Of a stretch of DNA of 13,497 nt, positions 7,045-13,497 are shown one piece after another. The position numbers were made by a program, and so were the translations under genes. The stretch lies in contig CAZOLY010000087.1 of NCBI GenBank assembly GCA_964580815.1, positions 1 through 13,497 of the forward strand, read 5' to 3'. Positions within the stretch are counted from its first letter, which is position 1. Every line of letters starts with the position of its first letter. This DNA is from G020354785 sp964580815. Lineage in GTDB: Bacteria > Bacteroidota > Bacteroidia > Bacteroidales > UBA10428. The notes beneath the pieces are model-generated. The model saw only the letters and a list, made by a program, of their open reading frames with translations. It had not been told where the DNA came from and made no database searches.

Positions 7045-7545
7045 TTATTTGTTGAAATTACATGCTATTCTGCCAATATTGGAATTAAATAAAGGTGAAT
7101 CATAACCAGGATCAAAATGCGGATTATATACTATCTTTTCGGTTTCTTCATTAAAAAATCCTTTAATGTACTGCCTTGACAACATGTAAACTTCTTCATT
7201 GTTTTCATCCTTTTCAGGCTCCTTCTCAGTTAGAATCTGCTGTACCTCAACAATATTCCTATCCAGCTTTTCCATAAGTATTGATTCATAATGTTCCAGT
7301 AATTCTCTTGTAAAACTTATTACTACCACATATTGACCATAAGCTTTACGTAATATACGCCAGTAATTTATGTTAACAGGATTACCAATAACGATATCTG
7401 TAGTTTTATAAAAAGACTCTGTGAATTTAAAACCGGTTTCAATAATTTTAACGGCTATTTCTTCATTATCGGTTCTGTGTGTGTAATTAATTACTTTTTC
7501 TGAATCAGGTGTAAGAATTGAAAGTATCTCTTTTGTTAAAGCCAT
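7045..7545 (-). CDS. Unknown soluble protein downstream of rpmH (166 aa)
   Basis: I do not recognise the family. From the chosen ATG at 7543-7545 the protein has 166 residues, no signal peptide and no membrane segment. It is predicted mixed alpha/beta with a charged middle (EKEPEKDENNEE, about 105-117) and a C-terminal part rich in aromatic and Asn residues (NPHFDPGYDSPLFNSN). A longer frame with ATG at 7596 would add 17 residues (MEGVLPSIFFPDIIIPA), but that ATG and the next codons lie inside the hairpin that ends rpmH, so the shorter start is preferred. No TAnnTTTG box lies between the hairpin and the ATG, so expression may depend on read-through from rpmH. It is closed by a terminator shared with glnN. 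Confidence 0.62.
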   Translation of the reverse strand: MALTKEILSILTPDSEKVINYTHRTDNEEIAVKIIETGFKFTESFYKTTDIVIGNPVNINYWRILRKAYGQYVVVISFTRELLEHYESILMEKLDRNIVEVQQILTEKEPEKDENNEEVYMLSRQYIKGFFNEETEKIVYNPHFDPGYDSPLFNSNIGRIACNFNK

Positions 7546-7569
7546 TGCCGGGATTATTATATCCGGAAA

Positions 7570-7600
7570 AAAAATGGAAGGTAATACACCTTCCATTTTT
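7570..7600 (-). terminator. Rho-independent terminator of rpmH, possible attenuator
   Basis: A 13-bp perfect inverted repeat (AAAAATGGAAGGT / ACCTTCCATTTTT) surrounds a five-base loop. On the minus strand it is followed by a run of eight T. It begins 19 bases after the rpmH stop codon. The next minus-strand gene starts only about 25 bases past the hairpin, so incomplete termination would feed that gene. Confidence 0.92.
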
Positions 7601-7619
7601 CACTTATAAAGACAATAAT

Positions 7620-7775
7620 TTATTTTTTAATTATTTCATCACTCACCGTTAGTCTCTTTCTTGCTTTAGCTCTTCTTCTTGACAGTATCCGGCGACCCGT
7701 GGAAGTTGCCATTCTTTCACGAAAACCATGCTTATTTCTTCTCTTCCTAGTTGAAGGCTGGAAAGTCCTTTTCAT
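7620..7775 (-). CDS. rpmH: 50S ribosomal protein L34
   Basis: This 51-residue, very basic protein begins MKRTFQPSTRKRR and contains the family pattern K-H-G-F-R-E-R-M-A-T-S-T-G-R-R-I-L-S-R-R-R-A-K-A-R-K-R-L-T-V. L34 is a small structural protein of the large ribosomal subunit, bound to 23S rRNA. It has the usual bacterial length plus a short C-terminal tail (SDEIIKK). Its own promoter box lies 43 bases upstream and a strong terminator 19 bases downstream. The usual rpmH neighbours dnaA and rnpA are absent here; an unlinked rpmH is plausible in Bacteroidota, but this is inference. Confidence 0.98.
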   Translation of the reverse strand: MKRTFQPSTRKRRNKHGFRERMATSTGRRILSRRRAKARKRLTVSDEIIKK

Positions 7776-7817
7776 CAGATTATAATTTTAATATAACTTA
7801 CTTATTTTTTCAAGCTG

Positions 7818-7825
7818 CAAAAGTA
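7818..7825 (-). promoter_or_regulatory. Bacteroidota -7 box (TACTTTTG) for rpmH
   Basis: On the minus strand TACTTTTGCAGC matches TAnnTTTG followed by a GC-containing start region, a form typical of Bacteroidota. It is 43 bases upstream of the rpmH ATG and 12 bases past the stop codon of the TldE-like gene. The -33 region therefore overlaps the end of that gene. Confidence 0.62.
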
Positions 7826-7836
7826 ATGTTTTTTTA

Positions 7837-9630
7837 TTAGAATAAAAAGAATTTAAAATGTTTCCCCACAGGATTATCGACTACGGGTAAGTTACCTGAG
7901 AGCGGCTGGGCTATACCCTCAATTTCAATTTCTTCAAGCAAAAGAGCATCAGGAACAATAAAAGATGAAGGAAGTCCATTAATAATATCGAGTCCTGATG
8001 AAAAAGATTCAAACATGCCCCCGCTCATTCCTTCAGGAATCATAGTGTTATATACTATATTGTTACCTGAAACTCTTAGTATGTCTTTTAGATTATTATC
8101 GATTAAGTTGCTAAGATTAACTGAGCGTATAAGTTTTTCACTCCCATCTTCCAGGGATACTTTGTATATATTTACCGGCCGGTAATTTGTTTCTGAAGCA
8201 ATTGGCTTTATGATTATCGCATAATCCAGGCCATCTTCTTTAGCTCTTTCTATCAGTTCATTTTTTATTTCTTCTTTTGATTTTCCTTCTGCGCCCGGGA
8301 CAAAAATAACCCCCGGACCTATCTGCTTTGTAAATCCCGTGTTCATTATAGCGAACCTGTTATGGCCGTTTGATTCATTAATTCTTTTTGTTGGTGTCCG
8401 ATCATTCAGAAGTGTTTTTAATATGCCGTTTTCAATTAATACAACATTATCGGGAGGTACGACTCCTTCACCATCAACACGGAAACTGCCTATTAGATCA
8501 ATGCCATTATAGTTTTCTAATCCGGGCCGGGCGATTACTGACAGATACTTTGATATAATCCTTTTATCTATTTTCGATTCTGTAGAGAAACTTCTCTGTC
8601 CATAATACATTGACATCTGAGGATTAGCATATAAAGGCTCACGGTAAGCTATCAGGCTATTCGGACCTGAAAAAAGATTAAATGCCAGCAGCTGTGCAAC
8701 CGCCTGATCAGTAATTAATACAGGACCTGAATAATTATCATTAAAAACTTCTGCATCCTTTAATGCTATTAAATTACTGACCATTTTATTTACATCCTCT
8801 TTTAATACCCGGGGGTCGGGACATTCATCCGGATTCCGGAAGTAATATATAACCTGGTTACTTATTACTTCACTATCATCAGCAAAAGTCTGCGCACTAA
8901 CAACTATTGAGGAGATAGATAAGGGTACTCTGACCTCTGTTCCTTCACTGTTTATAAAATATAAATCAGCATAAAATATTGCAGCTGTAACATCTGAAAA
9001 GATTATTTCGGGATAATTATCAAATAAAGAGGATATATCTCTGGCAATATCTTCATATTTACTCTCATTAAAATCGAATTCCGGACCGGGAATATTTATT
9101 CTGACAATGGGAGAATGACTAAAATCTGCGATTGGCAAATCTTCAGGAGCAATTTTTTTTTCGCTTAGTGCGGTAATTTTATTTTTGTAAGTCTGCGAGG
9201 CTGACTTATATACCCTGTCCGTTGCTTCCCATAAACAGCGCCTGATACCATAATAATCATCGTCAAGAGGAAGCTTAAGATATTGTGGATAATCCGAGTC
9301 ACTCGTGCTAATATCTTCAAAATTTTCGTCAGTCATCTGATAGTCCCCGATCATAACCCGTATGTACCAATCTCTGATATGTGTAATGTTTGACCTTATC
9401 AAAGATCCAAGGGTCGCATTAATTGACAAAGTCCGGGCATCTGCTATGGCATAACTAATAAAAAAGGGTTTCTTATAGTCTTCATATTCGAGCTCTTCCA
9501 TATTCCGCTGCAATTCGTCCCGCATAGCCCTCATTATTATACTTTCTGAAGTGTCAGTTGAATAATTGTCCTGTCCGTAAATAGTCAGTGCCGAAGCGAA
9601 TATTATTATGGTTAAACTGAAAATCTTCAT
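7837..9630 (-). CDS. Exported TldE/PmbA-like protein lacking the zinc motif
   Basis: This 597-residue protein has an N-terminal signal peptide (KIFSLTIIIFASALTIYGQ, cleavage near residue 20), so it is predicted periplasmic, whereas classical TldD/TldE work in the cytosol. An N-terminal TldD-type domain spans about 30-290 and the C-terminal metalloprotease-like domain about 300-560. Where the upstream partner has HEIFGH, this protein has AFNLFS (316-321), and the conserved late Cys is missing too. It should therefore not bind catalytic zinc, as in TldE/PmbA, the non-catalytic half of TldD-TldE. Homology to the partner shows in N-G-I-L-K-x-x-L-x-x-R-T-P and S-N-G-H-x-R. The gene lies 36 bases after the TldD-like gene on the same strand, which fits an operon and a heteromeric complex. 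No terminator separates it from rpmH. Confidence 0.88.
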   Translation of the reverse strand: MKIFSLTIIIFASALTIYGQDNYSTDTSESIIMRAMRDELQRNMEELEYEDYKKPFFISYAIADARTLSINATLGSLIRSNITHIRDWYIRVMIGDYQMTDENFEDISTSDSDYPQYLKLPLDDDYYGIRRCLWEATDRVYKSASQTYKNKITALSEKKIAPEDLPIADFSHSPIVRINIPGPEFDFNESKYEDIARDISSLFDNYPEIIFSDVTAAIFYADLYFINSEGTEVRVPLSISSIVVSAQTFADDSEVISNQVIYYFRNPDECPDPRVLKEDVNKMVSNLIALKDAEVFNDNYSGPVLITDQAVAQLLAFNLFSGPNSLIAYREPLYANPQMSMYYGQRSFSTESKIDKRIISKYLSVIARPGLENYNGIDLIGSFRVDGEGVVPPDNVVLIENGILKTLLNDRTPTKRINESNGHNRFAIMNTGFTKQIGPGVIFVPGAEGKSKEEIKNELIERAKEDGLDYAIIIKPIASETNYRPVNIYKVSLEDGSEKLIRSVNLSNLIDNNLKDILRVSGNNIVYNTMIPEGMSGGMFESFSSGLDIINGLPSSFIVPDALLLEEIEIEGIAQPLSGNLPVVDNPVGKHFKFFLF

Positions 9631-9666
9631 TATTGCTCAGGTTCTTTGATTACTTAAAAACAAACT

Positions 9667-11382
9667 TTAATAGCTGCCAGTCTCTTTTTTAAAACCTGGC
9701 CGCGGTAATACAGGCATCTGTCCCTCATCTTCGGGTTTTTTTTGTGTTTCAATTTTTCTTACGTACAATGAGGGTGAAATTGCTGTTACCGGTATATTTC
9801 CCGATTCAGCTCCGCAGAAACCGGTAAAAACTTCCGGAGAATCACCGGTTGCCTTAATTTCGGAGAACATTAACAAAGGGGTTCCAATAAGTTCAACACC
9901 ACGTACCAACTCATCCGGACGGCCATCGGCATAGATACGGTATACTTCAGTAGGAATTATATTAAAGACGTTTGGAGTATATATGTTTGTTAATGTAAAG
10001 CCTCCAACAACTTCTTTGAAGTAATAACCATATTCTTTGTTTTGCCTTTTGCATTCCTTAATAAGCATCTTTCGTAATTCTTTATCTGATAGCGGATTAG
10101 AAGATTCAACAATCAGGTTTGATTGTCTTGCGACAGGATGCAGTCCTGCCTGTGCCCTTCCATGTCCGTTTGAGTTGGGAAAATCCTTAACCGGAGTTCT
10201 TGACATAAGAAAAGCCTTAAGAATCCCATTATCCACAACTTTAACCCTGCAAGCTTTTACTCCCTGATCATCATAATTATACGAGCCGAAAAGATCTGTA
10301 CCCTTATATTTAACAAGTGTCGGATCAAATATCACATCTATATATTTTGGAAGTACTTTTTCACCTAATTTGTTTTTAAAAGTATGTCCGTCAGTCTCTG
10401 TTCTAAATCTGTGACCTTCAACCCTGTGTCCGAATATTTCGTGAAAAAATACTCCCGCTGCGCCTGGTGACAGAACTGCGGGACCAGTATAAGGTTCTGC
10501 AACAGTTGCGTTTTTTAGTTCATTCAGCTTGTTTATAAGTTGCTTTACATCTTCCATGATGGTTTTGTCATCAGGCAAACCGGAAGGTCTAAAAGCATAA
10601 TATGATTTATAGAGTGGCAGCATGCTGCCATCGTCTGCTTTTATTTTGGCAAATATTTGCAATCTTGTGTACGTTTTATTTTGAGCGATTTTGCTTCCTT
10701 CGCTTGATATAAAATATTTTCTTTCGATAATATAGTTTATTAATGCTTTGCCTACAAGTATGGACTGCTCCTTGAGAAATGGCTCAGAATATTGCTTAAT
10801 TCTGTTTTCCCAGTCAGTTTTAACAAATTCATTTTTGGCATCATCAGGTGGAGGCTCATAGTAATTTACAGTGGGTTCTTCTGAAAAATCACTAATATCG
10901 TCGACCGAATCATTCTTAAGTTTATTCTTAATTATTGTATAAGAACTGATTGCATTTTTATATGCTCTGTCGGTTACACGCCAGATTACCTGCTCCAGAG
11001 CTTCGGTATCATTTTCAATTGGAAATACTGTACCATAGCTGTGATTAGTATTGTTTAAATTAATTCCGTTTTTTAGCTCATGTGTATTATCGAGCTTGCA
11101 ACTGCCAACCCTTATTGTAGCGGTCAAAATTCTGCCTTTGTATTCATCAGACTGAGTGAGGCTTCCAAATGTTGATTCTACGACTGCACTATAAACTTCA
11201 TCGACTCTGTAACTTAAATAATATGGAGGATAGTTTTCTTCCTTCAGTCTTGAAAATTCCCTGTTAAGCTCATTTGATACTATATCAATTAAAGGATCCT
11301 GGGCAGATAATAAATGAATATTAAATAATAATATATACTTAATTACAAGCAGATTGATTCCTTTTAATCTTATATTATTCAT
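9667..11382 (-). CDS. Exported TldD-like zinc metalloprotease (peptidase U62)
   Basis: This 571-residue protein has a signal peptide (hydrophobic run about 10-27, ending LLSAQ) and is predicted periplasmic. An N-terminal TldD domain is followed by the metalloprotease domain with H-E-I-F-G-H at 314-319, matching the TldD HExxxH zinc motif, and F-C-G at 522-524, where Cys523 corresponds to the third TldD zinc ligand. Further family blocks are G-T-D-L-F-G-S-Y-x-Y-D-D-Q-G (361-374) and S-R-T-P-V-K (394-399). E. coli TldD/TldE cleave unfolded peptides, mature microcin B17 and degrade CcdA. The substrate of this exported form is unknown. It precedes the zinc-less partner by 36 bases. The aminotransferase gene ends 99 bases upstream with no clear terminator between. 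Confidence 0.92.
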   Translation of the reverse strand: MNNIRLKGINLLVIKYILLFNIHLLSAQDPLIDIVSNELNREFSRLKEENYPPYYLSYRVDEVYSAVVESTFGSLTQSDEYKGRILTATIRVGSCKLDNTHELKNGINLNNTNHSYGTVFPIENDTEALEQVIWRVTDRAYKNAISSYTIIKNKLKNDSVDDISDFSEEPTVNYYEPPPDDAKNEFVKTDWENRIKQYSEPFLKEQSILVGKALINYIIERKYFISSEGSKIAQNKTYTRLQIFAKIKADDGSMLPLYKSYYAFRPSGLPDDKTIMEDVKQLINKLNELKNATVAEPYTGPAVLSPGAAGVFFHEIFGHRVEGHRFRTETDGHTFKNKLGEKVLPKYIDVIFDPTLVKYKGTDLFGSYNYDDQGVKACRVKVVDNGILKAFLMSRTPVKDFPNSNGHGRAQAGLHPVARQSNLIVESSNPLSDKELRKMLIKECKRQNKEYGYYFKEVVGGFTLTNIYTPNVFNIIPTEVYRIYADGRPDELVRGVELIGTPLLMFSEIKATGDSPEVFTGFCGAESGNIPVTAISPSLYVRKIETQKKPEDEGQMPVLPRPGFKKETGSY

Positions 11383-11481
11383 AACTGAATTACTATCCGA
11401 AACTTATTTAAATTTTAATCTCCTCAACGTATATATTTTAACAATATTTTTGCTGAAGAGTTTTATTTATGCTAAATAATA

Positions 11482-12357
11482 TTAAAACCACGGTGTATTC
11501 TCACCCCCAAGTCTTTTATATGTAATTCTGAAAAATTCCGTTTGGATCATACGTGTAACAGGTCCGGGTACACCATTACATATTCTTTTGTTATTCAGTT
11601 CCACAACAGGCGTAATATCATCGCCGGTACTTGTAACAAAAAGCTCGTCGAGTTTATATATTTCCTCTTCTCTTATGGAACGTTCCTTTATATATATACC
11701 TGATTCCTTACAAATATCAAAAATAACCTTTTTTGTTATACCGGGTAAAATTAAATTGCAGTCAGGATGGGTAAAAATAATCCCGTCTTTTACACCCATA
11801 ACATTTGAGTGGGATGCTTCAGTTATTACTCCGTCCCTTACAAATATGCACTCGCCGGCATCTTCTTCCCTGGCCTCCTGAAACATTAAAGTATTCGGCA
11901 ATAATAAAACAGATTTTATATCGCAACGTAACCAGCGAATATCGGGTCTTGTTATGGCTTTGATGCCTTTTTTCAATTTATTTACACAGGGAGGTCTTTC
12001 ATACGCATAAATATATATTGTAGGTGGTATATAGCTTTCAGGAAAACTGTGCATTCTCCTGCATACACCCCTGGTTATCTGGAGATAAATATCCGCATAT
12101 TTTTCTCCAAGATCGTTTTGAAAAATAAGATCATGGCAAATTGAACTCAGCTCGTCTATATCTTTATAATTTATTCTTATTGCAGATAAACTTCGTTTAA
12201 GGCGTGACATATGCTCTTTAAAGTAAAAGAAGTTACCCTTTAAGCAACGTATAACTTCATATACACCATCAGCAAAATAAAATCCCCTGTCATCAGGAGA
12301 AATGTAAGCCTTCTCTTTAGCCACATATTCTCCATTTAAAAATACTGTTTCGTTCAT
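11482..12357 (-). CDS. dat: D-amino-acid aminotransferase (PLP fold type IV)
   Basis: It is predicted to transfer amino groups between D-alanine or other D-amino acids and 2-oxo acids such as 2-oxoglutarate, supplying D-glutamate or D-alanine for peptidoglycan. At 291 residues it is near the usual length. Class IV signatures are D-R-G-F-Y-F-A-D-G-V-Y-E-V near the start, C-D-I-K-S-V-L-L-L-P-N with PLP lysine K148, and E181 in T-E-A-S-H-S-N followed by L-I-L-P-G-I-T. R101 and H103 in R-G-V-C-R-R-M-H match the Arg-x-His carboxylate site typical of D- rather than branched-chain aminotransferases; this distinction rests on memory. A TTG at 12364-12366 would extend the frame by three residues, but ATG 12355-12357 is preferred. 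It follows the C39-like gene by about 30 bases and may share its transcript. Confidence 0.9.
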   Translation of the reverse strand: MNETVFLNGEYVAKEKAYISPDDRGFYFADGVYEVIRCLKGNFFYFKEHMSRLKRSLSAIRINYKDIDELSSICHDLIFQNDLGEKYADIYLQITRGVCRRMHSFPESYIPPTIYIYAYERPPCVNKLKKGIKAITRPDIRWLRCDIKSVLLLPNTLMFQEAREEDAGECIFVRDGVITEASHSNVMGVKDGIIFTHPDCNLILPGITKKVIFDICKESGIYIKERSIREEEIYKLDELFVTSTGDDITPVVELNNKRICNGVPGPVTRMIQTEFFRITYKRLGGENTPWF

Positions 12358-12387
12358 TTTGATCAAAGTGCTTTAATTAAGATAATG

Positions 12388-13203
12388 TTAAATTTCGCAC
12401 AAAATAGTATCGCATAACTTTTTATCAAGCTGTTTTATTGCAGAATAATCAGCTGCCAATGTCTTTTTTATACGGCTGGATTTACCTTTAAAATTTACAG
12501 ACGGTTTAATTAATAATGCAATGCCATTCTGGTTTTTACTTGTAGAATACCAAACAGACAGGAAATAGAATATTTTAAGTTTTAAAAATCCGTAAAAGGG
12601 ATCAGCAATAAATACAAATTCACTGGTCATTTTATATAATATTACCATATGGTTAGGCAGGTAAAGAATAACCGGCAGACAAATTACCGGTAAAAGCTGA
12701 TTAATATTTGTTTTTACAACCTTTATCTGAATTCCCAGGTTCTCAGCTGCATTTATTAAATCACCAGCAGAAATTGCATTTTGTGTTCCCGGAACTTTAG
12801 AAACCTTTTTTATTCTCTTGTATGAAATTTTTTTACCGAAATATCGGGATATCATTTGCAGGCAAACCAGGCCCGGATGATAACCTTTCTTTTGCCTGTA
12901 AAACGGAAACCTGTTGAAATAAAAACGCTTTTTAATATTCAGGAATAAAACAACAGCTAAAAAGGCCACTGCAATTATCAAACCTATAATGGTCTTTCGA
13001 TAAATCTTTATAATATATTCCTGCTCAGTTATCAAAGTTTGAAGCTGGTATAAAATACTTGTAAAACTTTCTTTTATAGATGCAGTATCTGCTTTTGTTT
13101 GAGACGTGTCAGCAGTGAAAGTGGTTTTGAGCTGAGTATTATTGTTAGGTATGGAAATATTGGCAAATAACAGGAAAACTATCGCAAGCAGGATATGTTT
13201 CAT
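12388..13203 (-). CDS. Membrane-anchored C39-like protein without catalytic cysteine
   Basis: This 271-residue protein has a signal peptide (KHILLAIVFLLFANIS), a Thr/Ser-rich then helical, possibly coiled-coil region (about 30-68), and one strong membrane helix (72-89). From about 99 to 235 it carries a domain that reads like the C39 bacteriocin-processing peptidase found at the start of peptide-exporting ABC transporters. It keeps the oxyanion Gln104, the helix L-Q-M-I-S-R-Y-F-G, A-G-D-L-I-N-A-A-E-N-L-G, H185 in N-H-M-V-I-L and D201 in A-D-P-F-Y-G. The residue six after Gln104, which is the catalytic Cys in active enzymes, is Pro110. It is therefore probably a binding (C39-like) domain, not a protease. 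No ABC module is fused or nearby. The aminotransferase gene follows by 30 bases. Function is unknown. Confidence 0.75.
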   Translation of the reverse strand: MKHILLAIVFLLFANISIPNNNTQLKTTFTADTSQTKADTASIKESFTSILYQLQTLITEQEYIIKIYRKTIIGLIIAVAFLAVVLFLNIKKRFYFNRFPFYRQKKGYHPGLVCLQMISRYFGKKISYKRIKKVSKVPGTQNAISAGDLINAAENLGIQIKVVKTNINQLLPVICLPVILYLPNHMVILYKMTSEFVFIADPFYGFLKLKIFYFLSVWYSTSKNQNGIALLIKPSVNFKGKSSRIKKTLAADYSAIKQLDKKLCDTILCEI

Positions 13204-13256
13204 ATTAATTTGGCTTCTTAGCTTAATAATTGTTCATACTTAACATAATCGAACAT

Positions 13257-13264
13257 CAAATATA
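13257..13264 (-). promoter_or_regulatory. Bacteroidota -7 box (TATATTTG) for the C39-like gene
   Basis: A perfect TAnnTTTG element on the minus strand is 53 bases upstream of the ATG of the C39-like gene. No convincing -33 TTTG is found at the usual spacing. It may start a transcript covering the C39-like and aminotransferase genes and perhaps the TldD/TldE-like pair. Confidence 0.5.
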
Positions 13265-13348
13265 AGTTATATTTTACAATAATATTCTTTATTAAGAGTT
13301 AGTACATCTAACCTGGAACTTCTGATTGCCAGGATTTAAAAAGGGGAT

Positions 13349-13395
13349 GTTTGATTTACATTTATGTTTTAATAAAAAATGTTAAAATATCAAAC
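13349..13395. repeat. Nested AT-rich inverted repeat
   Basis: Outer arms GTTTGAT (13349-13355) and ATCAAAC (13389-13395) enclose inner arms ACATTT (13358-13363) and AAATGT (13377-13382). All arms are perfect, but the sequence is AT-rich and the loop long, so chance formation cannot be excluded. It could be a regulator site or weak hairpin ahead of a rightward gene. Confidence 0.4.
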
Positions 13396-13444
13396 AAAAC
13401 ATTTTATTTTTTGTTATTAAAATACATTGTATTTCTTTATTAGT

Positions 13445-13452
13445 TAATTTTG
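13445..13452 (+). promoter_or_regulatory. Plus-strand -7 box (TAATTTTG) near right edge
   Basis: TAATTTTG matches TAnnTTTG and points rightward, with TTG about 15 bases upstream. It would serve a gene starting beyond the window, divergent from the C39-like gene. Confidence 0.4.
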
Positions 13453-13497
13453 TAATATAAAAATCAGGGTAATTAACATTTAATTAATATTGAATTT

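Larger units (their letters stand above)
13204..13497. other. AT-rich intergenic region, right edge
   Basis: No open reading frame of useful length is seen on either strand. The stretch holds the minus-strand promoter box of the C39-like gene, a small CCTGG/CCAGG inverted repeat near 13314-13333, a nested AT-rich inverted repeat at 13349-13395 and a plus-strand promoter-like box at 13445-13452. It is probably a divergent promoter region for a gene beyond the window. Confidence 0.55.

Noticed and set aside
10037..10267. Plus-strand 76-residue frame inside the TldD-like gene
   Set aside because: Antisense to conserved metalloprotease codons and no supporting features.
11482..12366. Branched-chain aminotransferase (IlvE) instead of D-amino-acid aminotransferase
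   Set aside because: The R-x-H carboxylate motif and the C-D-I-K-S-V-x-L-L-P-N block fit D-amino-acid aminotransferases better. Substrate range still cannot be proven from sequence.
1..13497. Mobile element, phage, CRISPR, tRNA or rRNA content
   Set aside because: No transposase or integrase frames, no regular direct repeats with spacers, and no cloverleaf or rRNA-like segments were seen on reading both strands.

Overview
The window looks like a chromosomal segment of a Bacteroidota bacterium, most likely in or near the Bacteroidales/Marinilabiliales; the order is an inference. The evidence is AT-rich DNA, almost no Shine-Dalgarno sequences, repeated TAnnTTTG -7 boxes (the Bacteroidota sigma-ABfr promoter element) upstream of genes, signal peptides ending in AQ or GQ, a 729-residue type III glutamine synthetase, a DUF3109 protein and a conserved Bacteroidota beta-barrel protein. 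I see no rRNA, tRNA, CRISPR array, insertion sequence or phage gene.

Layout. (1) Positions 1-566, plus strand: the C-terminal end of an FtsX/MacB-type ABC permease, then a SiaC-family (DUF1987) phosphoprotein, closed by a strong bidirectional hairpin terminator. (2) Positions 582-2961, minus strand: NAD-type GAPDH, an outer-membrane beta-barrel protein, and two tiny tandem lipoproteins of 43 and 41 residues sharing a C-P-A-Y motif, each with its own promoter-like box. (3) A gene-free stretch up to 3424, then on the plus strand a small exported unknown protein, a DUF3109 cysteine-cluster protein and glnN, closed by a second hairpin terminator. (4) Positions 7045-13203, minus strand. In transcription order these are a membrane-anchored C39-like protein that has lost its catalytic cysteine, a D-amino-acid aminotransferase, an exported TldD-like metalloprotease, its exported TldE/PmbA-like partner without the zinc motif, rpmH (L34), and a 166-residue unknown protein whose start lies just past the rpmH terminator. 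(5) Positions 13204-13497 are intergenic, with promoter-like boxes facing both ways.

Most genes are central functions: glycolysis, nitrogen assimilation and translation. The less ordinary parts are the CPAY lipoprotein pair, the cysteine-less C39-like membrane protein, and the secreted TldD/TldE-like pair, one member zinc-binding and the other degenerate. The last two lie on one strand with a D-amino-acid aminotransferase. This suggests, but does not prove, an envelope function dealing with peptides or D-amino acids.
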